In this document: positions 53,601-62,600 of the stretch, piece by piece
Layout of the letters: every line of letters starts with the position of its first letter
Numbering within the stretch: the stretch's first letter is position 1
Assembly: GCA_947247005.1 (NCBI GenBank)
Contig: OX365951.1
Coordinates: 32,416,899 to 32,480,898 of the forward strand
DNA: 64,000 nt
Source: Spisula solida
Lineage: Eukaryota > Mollusca > Bivalvia > Venerida > Mactridae
Reading direction: 5' to 3'
The notes under the pieces: model-generated
What the model was told of the DNA's origin: nothing
The model's input: the letters and a program-made list of their open reading frames with translations, nothing else
The model's database searches: none
Position numbers and translations under genes: made by a program

Positions 53601-56600
53601 TAACTATAAACACTTCACAACTCATATTTCATTTTATTGTAACATGCCAGACGGTCAGACACCAACATATATCGTCAGTGAAAAGCTATCTCACCACTAA
53701 GGGTAATTTGTTGGACTTACTAGTATATACTGTCATTCTACTCTAATGACAATCTACAAGGTTTACAAATTGTGTACATTAATCCAATTACCTCCCTTTA
53801 TGCATTCAGCGACCGTTACATTAGTTCATTACTGAGCATTAATATAGTAGTTAACGGAGATGGAACTTCCACAGCGCAAGCTTATCCATGCGCTTTTGCC
53901 TGTGTGAAACGAAATATTTTTTCAATGCAACAAGTGTAAATTGCATAACCCTACAGCGTCATGCATGAATTTTACTGGTGGTCAACAAAAAGATGATAAC
54001 AAATGGGAAAGAGGATATGAATAAGCACAAGAAAAATTGAAACGGCCACAACACCCCCATGACTGTGTCAATTTGATCCAAAATAATGTGTAAGTTTATT
54101 TCCACTTGTAGGTAACATACAATGCAGAAGCTTGGTTAGAGAAGAATAGAGACACATTACCACCTGGTGTCATGGAAATGTTGCAAGCGAGTCAAAATGC
54201 TCTTGTGAAATCAATCTTCAGAGGTAGGCATTGGCATGTGATTTATATGTCTTTGTGATAATTGTAAAATTGCAATGGCATTTGTTTTATTGATTCTAAT
54301 GTATTTCAATGACATATCCCACCCTGTAAGTGTTTTTGGTAGTCTTAGAGTATCTTTACACCTGAATTTTATGTGCCGAAAGGTGGCATATTAAAATTGC
54401 ATCGTCCCTCTGTCTGTACTCCCCCACTTGTAGTTTTGGGGTGCGGAAAAGTAGGTTATTGTGTCCATCTGTTTGTCTTGGCATTGGTAGTTTTTTTTAT
54501 AAAGCTCAATATCTGGCTTACTATGAAGGCTTAACAGTTAACAGTACTTGGCAAGTCAGATAACTCTAGGATGATTTTATAAGGAATATGGACATTTCTG
54601 ATTTAAATGGTTCTGTTAACTTTTCAAAATGTCTGATTTCTTCGAAATTTTCAAAGGTAATTTAAGTTGCCTGTGTGCACCTTCAACATCACATTTTAGG
54701 GGTGTATGTCCCTCACAGTGACAGCTCTTGTTTAAGCCTGAAGACTTCCTACATACATAAGTTGTCGGTCCTGTTGAATCATGCTTTTAATAGAGGGCAA
54801 GTGGATCAAGTCAATTTGTCAAAGTTTTATCAAATATTGTTTAATTTGTTTACAGCCCAGGTTACAAGGACAGGAACATTAGCTTTCCAGGCAAGGAAAT
54901 CAACAAGAAAAACAAAAAAGGTATAGGTCCGACCTAATGTAGTAGTGCTATGTTAGTTTCTTGCCATTTAGATGATAAACAAAAAATACCGACAATAAAT
55001 TTTATCTGGAGTTGTAGCAGATAAAATTTATAGTCTGCAGTATTGACATTTATATTCTCTGTAGAGTATTTTCTGTTACAATAACAATAAGAATCTCTTG
55101 TTGCATGTATTATTGATTTTGTGCTGGGTGTCCATGCTTGTTCTCCTTATTCTTTTAGTCTGATTTCAATGAAACTTCACATGAATGCATGGGACCTCTG
55201 AAGTCCAGTTGTGCATATTGTCAGGAATTTTAGATAGGAATACTTTAATAGAGTTATGGCCCTTTGTAGGATACATAATTATGTTTTTGTGTAAACCCTT
55301 ATTGTTTCTGGTTAATAGGGTGAGGCCATGTCCAAATACCCCAATGCGTTTGTTTCATTTATTTTTGCCAAACAATATAACGTTACTAGCTTCTGATTCT
55401 GATATTTTATATTCAGGGTCACAGACCAAGTCTGGATGCTGCCCGGAAGAGAAAGCTGACTACTGGAGGACAGTTTAAGGTAAGTTGTCTTCTCCTTATA
55501 TATAGGCTCACAAGAAAGAGTATGTTCAAATATGTTTTCCTATATTTAGAAAATAAGAAGGACATAATACATTGGTTCAATATTCCCTTTACTAGGCTTC
55601 TTTTCTCTTATACCCATGTGACTGGAATGAGGTCTTGATAATGATTACTGTGTAGCGGGTATTTTTCACGAGGGTCTAATTTTTCGCTATATTCGCGGTC
55701 AACATCGATAGTGCGAAATCTAAACGCAGTGAAATATTTACGTTGTTAATATACAAATTTTACAAGGGGAGACAATTCAGTAGTAAACTTAATCGATATG
55801 TTACATCTTTTATCATTGTTGATGTTGTTATCCAGAAGTTGATTTAAAATCATGTACATAGTCTAAGACTGAATAAAAATTGTTTGATTAAAACATAATG
55901 TTACACGGAAATAAAAATGACATACAATGTAATAATAGGAATTGTATTTTTAGAATTCTTTGCAAATTTTGATGGAAAGAATGACCGCTGCCAAACCAAT
56001 GTTCATTCGTTGTCTGAAGCCTAATCATGTGAAAGCACCGGGAAAGTTTGATGAGAAATATATACAACAACAGGTATGCTTCATTCTGTTATATTCTTCC
56101 TCATATATACAACAACAGGTATGCTTTATTCTGTTATATTCTTCCTCATATATACAACCACAGGTACGCTTCATTCTGTTATATTCTTCCTCATATATAC
56201 AACAACAGGTACGCTTCATTCTGTTATATTCTTCCTCATATATACAACAACAGGTACGCTTCATTCTGTTATATTCTTCCTCATATATCTCATAATATAC
56301 AACAACAGGTACGCTTCATTCTGTTATATTTTTCCTCATATATACAACAACAGGTACGCTTCATTCTGTTATATTTTTCCTCATATATACAACCACAGGT
56401 ACGCTTCATTCTGTTATATTCTTCCTCATATATACAACCACAGGTACGCTTCATTCTGTTATATTTTTCCTCATATATACAACAACAGGTACGCTTCATT
56501 CTGTTATATTCTTCCTCATATATACAACAACAGGTATGCTTCATTCTGTTATATTCTTCCTCATATATACAACAACAGGTACGCTTCATTCTGTTATATT

Positions 56601-59600
56601 CTTCCTCATATATACAACAACAGGTACGCTTTATTCTGTTATATTCTTCCTCATATATGCAACCACAGGTACGCTTTATTCTGTTATATTCTTCCTCATA
56701 TATACAACAACAGGTACGCTTCATTCTGTTATATTCTTCCTCATATATACAACAACAGGTACGCTTCATTCTGTTATATTCTTCCTCATATATACAACAA
56801 CAGGTATGCTTCATTCTGATATATTCTTCCTCATATATACAACAACAGGTACACTTCATTCTGATATATTCTTCCTCATATATACAACAACAGGTACGCT
56901 TCATTCTGTTATATTCTTCCTCATATATACAACAACAGGTACGCTTCATTCTGTTATATTCTTCCTTATATATACAACCACAGGTACGCTTTATTCTGTT
57001 ATATTCTTCCTCATATATACAACAACAGGAACGCTTCATTCTGTTATATTCTTCCTCATATATACAACAACAGGTACGCTTCATTCTGTTATATTCTTCC
57101 TCATATATACAACAACAGGTACGCTTTATTCTGTTATATTCTTCCTCATATATACAACAACAGGTACGCTTCATTCTGTTATATTCTTCCTCATATATAC
57201 AACAACAGGTACGCTTCATTCTGTTATATTCTTGCTAATGTATACAGTAGAGCTTCTTTACCTCAAACTGCCTTCAGACTGGAAAAATAGCTTGATCCAT
57301 CTACCTGTTTGAGGCATGTACTGTATCCTAGTACATCATCATTTTGCTTGGACCAAAGAACCTGTTCAAGATTTATATGATGTTCATGTGAAAACTGTTG
57401 TGACATCAAAGTTCTACTGCTACGACAGAGCATTTTGAGGGCTCATTCAAAAACTATGGTAACTACATCAATTTATATAGGCATGTACCATAGTTTTGCA
57501 CTGAGGCCTCGATTTACTCTGAATGCTGTCACAGTGGTTTTTGGTTAAATATCATGCAAATGTAGAGATAATTACAAAAGGTGCAGTGTGGAACCAATAC
57601 TCAATTTTTATAGCAGTCTTTCTTTTGTTGAGATCTTAATTCTGAGTTGGACTAAATTTTGAGTTAGTCTTAATTTTGAAGTATTTTTTGTGAGATTTTA
57701 ACAGTAGGTGGTGATTTTCAAAATTGGTGAACCAGTCTGTGATAACTGTGTTTATATTTGATTTGTAGCTGTTATATACTGGTATGTTGGAGACAACGAA
57801 GATACGACGTGAAGGATTTGCTGTCAGACCATCATTTGAAGACTTTGTGAACAAGTAATATATCTAAGCTTATTTATTAATGTAGATATTTTGTGTTATA
57901 CCCTATGATTTAGTATGATACATCATATATAATGTTTAAGAAAAAAAGTAAATAAAATGATAGACTTTGTGTTTTATCTAAGTATGCAATACGTCCTATA
58001 CATGTTTACGACTGTAAAATAATAGTAATACTTTACCACAAGCATATTTTCTAGGGGTGTGTTCCTTGTAATTCTTTTATCATTCCTTTATTCATGGAAA
58101 CATGGTGTGTTTTATATGTAGGACCCATAGTGGACATGGATCTTGGATCTTATAGAGAAAGAAAAGTACAAGTCACACATAATTTCAATCACTGACCATG
58201 TTGCGGCAACCTGTTTGTCAGAAACCCAATATGGTTAAATCACAATAATTATGTTAGTATTGAGTTCACCTGGACTGAACTGTGATCATCCACCTGATTT
58301 GAGGTATCCATTGACTGTCTGGCAAAGACAGGTTAGGCTGTACTTGTTTGTCCCATATATAGTGGGGGACACATATTGATTTTGTGTTGGACGTCTGGAT
58401 GCCTGTCAGTCTGTACGAAGTCTGTCTGTCAGGACGGATGTCACAAAGTATGTCCTCACTTGTGCTTCCTGAATCCATGGCCAGATTTCATAGAAACTTC
58501 ACATGAATATTTGATAACAAGCATAGTTGTGTATATTGTCAGGTTATATAGGATGACTTTTGTCTGAGTAAAAGGCCTTTGTGGGAGATATACGTTTTTG
58601 GGTCAAAACCCTTCTAGTTACTCATTGATATTTTACATGTATTTTATTCTAGATACAAGGTTATATTATGCAAACCCTCATTGTCGGGTACCAAAGAGAA
58701 TTGTACAAAGATTTTACGAGCTACACAGATCAAAGGCTGGCAAGTTGGTAAAACCAAAGTCTTCCTCAAGTATTATCATATTGATCAGATGACTGATGTC
58801 TTAGAGAGAATGGGAAAATCTGCCATATATATACAGGTTGGTGAAACACCTTTGCTTTATCATCTTTATATTTACAAAACACCTTAAAACTGCCTTAACA
58901 TGTTAATAGTCAATCAAAATGATAATGCAAAATCTGACAGGGCCCATTGGGCCGTACACTACAGAAACAGCCAAGCTTAAAAGGCGCAAAAAGGAAAACA
59001 CAAAAAAAGAAATAGCACAGATGACATTAGCACTCATCACAATGCCCAACATATAATCATCAAAACTCAGTATACATCATATACTGTGTTGCCTCTATAA
59101 ATAAAGTCTTTATTATTATTATATTGTCTGCGGTCACTTTCATACAGCGCTAGCAATTTGTACTGTGGCCGTTTTTGTGCCTTTTGTCCTCTGCTGTTTC
59201 TGTTAAGTGCTTAGTCTACTTTCCCTGCCCAAATTGTCATTATTCTTTTTTCTATAAGTTCCAAATTTATACAATAGTTTATTACCCATCCCTAGATTCA
59301 TTAATTGCCATGGCTTCCATTTTCAATGTGGGTTGTATAATGTTTTGCCAAAATAAGTAACAACAAAACCAACCATATAAATGCAATAAAAAACTGAGGA
59401 AATGGTCTCCAAGTCCATGTATCAAACTTGTGCATTCAAGCTTAATAGATTTAGTTTAAGTACTCAGTTTGGATGATCAAATCTTGATTGTAAATTAATC
59501 TTGCATTTTTTTCTTCAGAAAGTTATACGTGGATTCTTAGGTCGACGAAAAGCTGCACGGTGTTTGGCGATTGCAAGAGAGGAAGCGAGTCGAGTTACTG

Positions 59601-62600
59601 AACTGTTAAAACAAGTTGAAGGACTTTCTATGACAATGTCATCCAACCAACAATCGGCATTGAAGAAAGATAAAGATATACCCTCTAGTATGTATACATT
59701 TTAATTTGGTATGAAATATTATTTGTAGTTTATTTTCTTGTGTCATGAAGTGTATTTGAACATTCACACACCAGATAATAATTATAATTACTGTAAACCT
59801 AGAAATTATTTCGGGCGATTTACTTTCACAGAGTTCGCGAGTTGTAGAATTTCGCCAAATTAAGTTGCTGTGAAAGTGACAAAACATTAATATGGACATT
59901 GCAGGAAACTTAAAAACGAGAACGTTTGTAGTCGCGAATATGCTGATGATCAGCAAAATGCGAAAGTTAGCATTTGCGAAAGTAGGTGATTAATATTGAC
60001 TTGTTTATTAATGTTTTCCTGCCATCTTTTTAAGGTTTCTTCAATCGACATCAAAGCATGGTGCTGCCAGGACCTCCACCCCCTGTACCAGAGTTTCCTT
60101 ATGGAGGGGATGGTTTATCACATAGTGGTCGCAGTGTGTCTGGTAGTTATATTGAACCACCTGCTAAACAATTTGCTGACTCAGGAACTCAGGTAATTGA
60201 TTGGTTACCATAGTAACAATCTTGTATTTTGATTAATTTCCATTTCTAATTTTTTTTCATTTGAGGCACCTTTTGGGTAACAACTGTTTACTTTTACACA
60301 TGATACATTTAAAATTAAACTTTAATCCGATTTTTTTAAATTTTGCATTTTGATACAAAATAAGCCAATTAATTGAAACAATTTTATATTGGCGTATTGC
60401 TAATATTAAAGTTAGGCTAGTGAGGTTGAAGATTTTTTACTGATGATAATCATGATGCTAGGGTTGTTCAATAAATTTGTAAACTGGGTTCAGGAGTTTA
60501 GTAGTATCATACTATACGTTAGGCAAGTACGGAGGAGGATTTATAAGACAGAAATAACTGATGATGATACAAGGGTTGTTCATTTAGTTTGTAAACTGGG
60601 TTCAAGAGTTTAATAGTATTTTAATGTTTGTTAGGCTAGTGAAGATGAGGATGAATTTACAGATGATGAATTTATATCAGCACCGTCCAACGCACATCCT
60701 GGTAACAAGGAGGCATCAGTAGAATGGTTTCAGGAAACACAAGCTACACAGATCTATGATCCTTCTCAAGAAAACTTCATAGCTGAATGGTTTCATGGTG
60801 TGATATCTAGGAGGTAATACCGCATAATCATAATTTTTTAGGGAGTTGAATTTTCAATGATTTTGTTATTGAATTCGACCATGAAATCTAATCCTCATGA
60901 TTCATCGACCTTCGCAATACAGAACATAGGTTTACCCTGCCATGTTTTGTAATCCACAAACTTAAGACCCCACATAAAGGCATTTTCATAAAAATCCACG
61001 AAATTTAATGCCCACAAAAATATGTGATTTTACAGTACCAGTCAGATCATAAAAGCGAACAGAAAATACAAAGATAATAATATTTCACCAAACTTGTTTT
61101 TGAGTTATCTGCCCTTAAAGCTGGTGTTTTTTTTCAAAATGTGCATACTCATGGGCAGATAATTCCTAAACAAACACTATGATAACTCTTGCATTTGTCT
61201 GTTTTTGCTATGACACACCATCTATAATTACAAAGTTTGAACAAATTCTATTATTGGGATTTTTCCCCCTATCAAAATCTCATAAAAAATGCCTCGATTT
61301 ATCAATTAGCTAGTTTATCACGGCCTTATGGAACAGTTGTTTTATTTGTTGCGACATAAAGAAGCAGTGTTAGTTGTCCTCTTGTAAGATATTTATAAAA
61401 TACAAACTTACTAATAATATTTTTCAGACAATCGGAAACTCTGCTAAAAGGAAAAACGATGGGAACATTCCTTGTTCGCGTTAGTGAAAGCAGATTTGGT
61501 TACACTTTATCATTTAAGTAAGTATTCAGAAATCCAAAGGTTGTATCGCATCTATCAGTACAGTACAGTACACCGGGCACATTAAAGAACCAAGGAATCT
61601 ATTCAAAAAGAGCTTGGGTAATGCACCAGGATCCCTTGTATCACACCTCTGTCTCTCAATAGATTGCCTGCCTTTGTCAGACATCTGCCAATTATAGTAA
61701 TAAGTAGTAAAAAGTTGAAGATAATGCTACAGTACAACCTCTCCAGAGTGGCTCTCTGTAGTGCAACAACCTCTCTATAACATGCAAAAACCTCTCTATA
61801 ACATGCAACAACCTGTCTGTAACATGCAACAACCTCTCTGTAACATGCAACAACCTCTCTGTAACAACACCTTTAAAATTTCTTCATCAGATATATTTGT
61901 ACAATTACTGTAAGTTGAATTAACTGCATGATATTCAATGCTGTTAAGATAGTTGAGATATTCAAACATGACTTCGCTTATATAAAGGGCTAGTACATTA
62001 CATGTGTGTTACATACGTGATGTCATCATTATATTAAAACAATGAATGTCAAATGACGTCATTTGCATATTTAATGCACACAGTGCATAATCACTGAGCA
62101 TTCTGAATATGTAAGCACTGTAGATAAATGCTTGGGTGTATGACAAATGATTATATTTATGGTGATGTTGTTTTAGGGGTGAAGATCGAGTACGTCATTA
62201 TATGATTGATCAACTACGCAACAAGAAATTTATTGTCGTTGGTGAACCCAAAGTACACAAACATTTAAAAGACTTGATAGAATATCATAAAAATGTAAGT
62301 ATAAGATAATATTATGACACATACCTTTCTGGTACAGTCATTTATTTTGGCAAAGCGTTCTTGAGTTATTGAACGAAAACCATTTGGTATACCAACCAAC
62401 CGACAACAGACCGACATGTGCAAAGCAATATACCCCCTCATCAAAGATGGGTAAATGTCCTCTATTGATTTTAAGATCAGTAGGTAAAAGTTCAACTTTA
62501 ATGACTATTTGGCTGCAGTTGGGGCATGAATATAATAATAAATTATGAGCATTTCTGAATTACCAGTTTTTGGGAGGCGTTTTAGGCCTCTCATTACTAC

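Noticed and set aside
56290..57219. 309-codon minus-strand gene of [15 protein letters not shown] repeats
   Set aside because: Explained by the 45-bp unit; no non-repeat coding sequence at either end.
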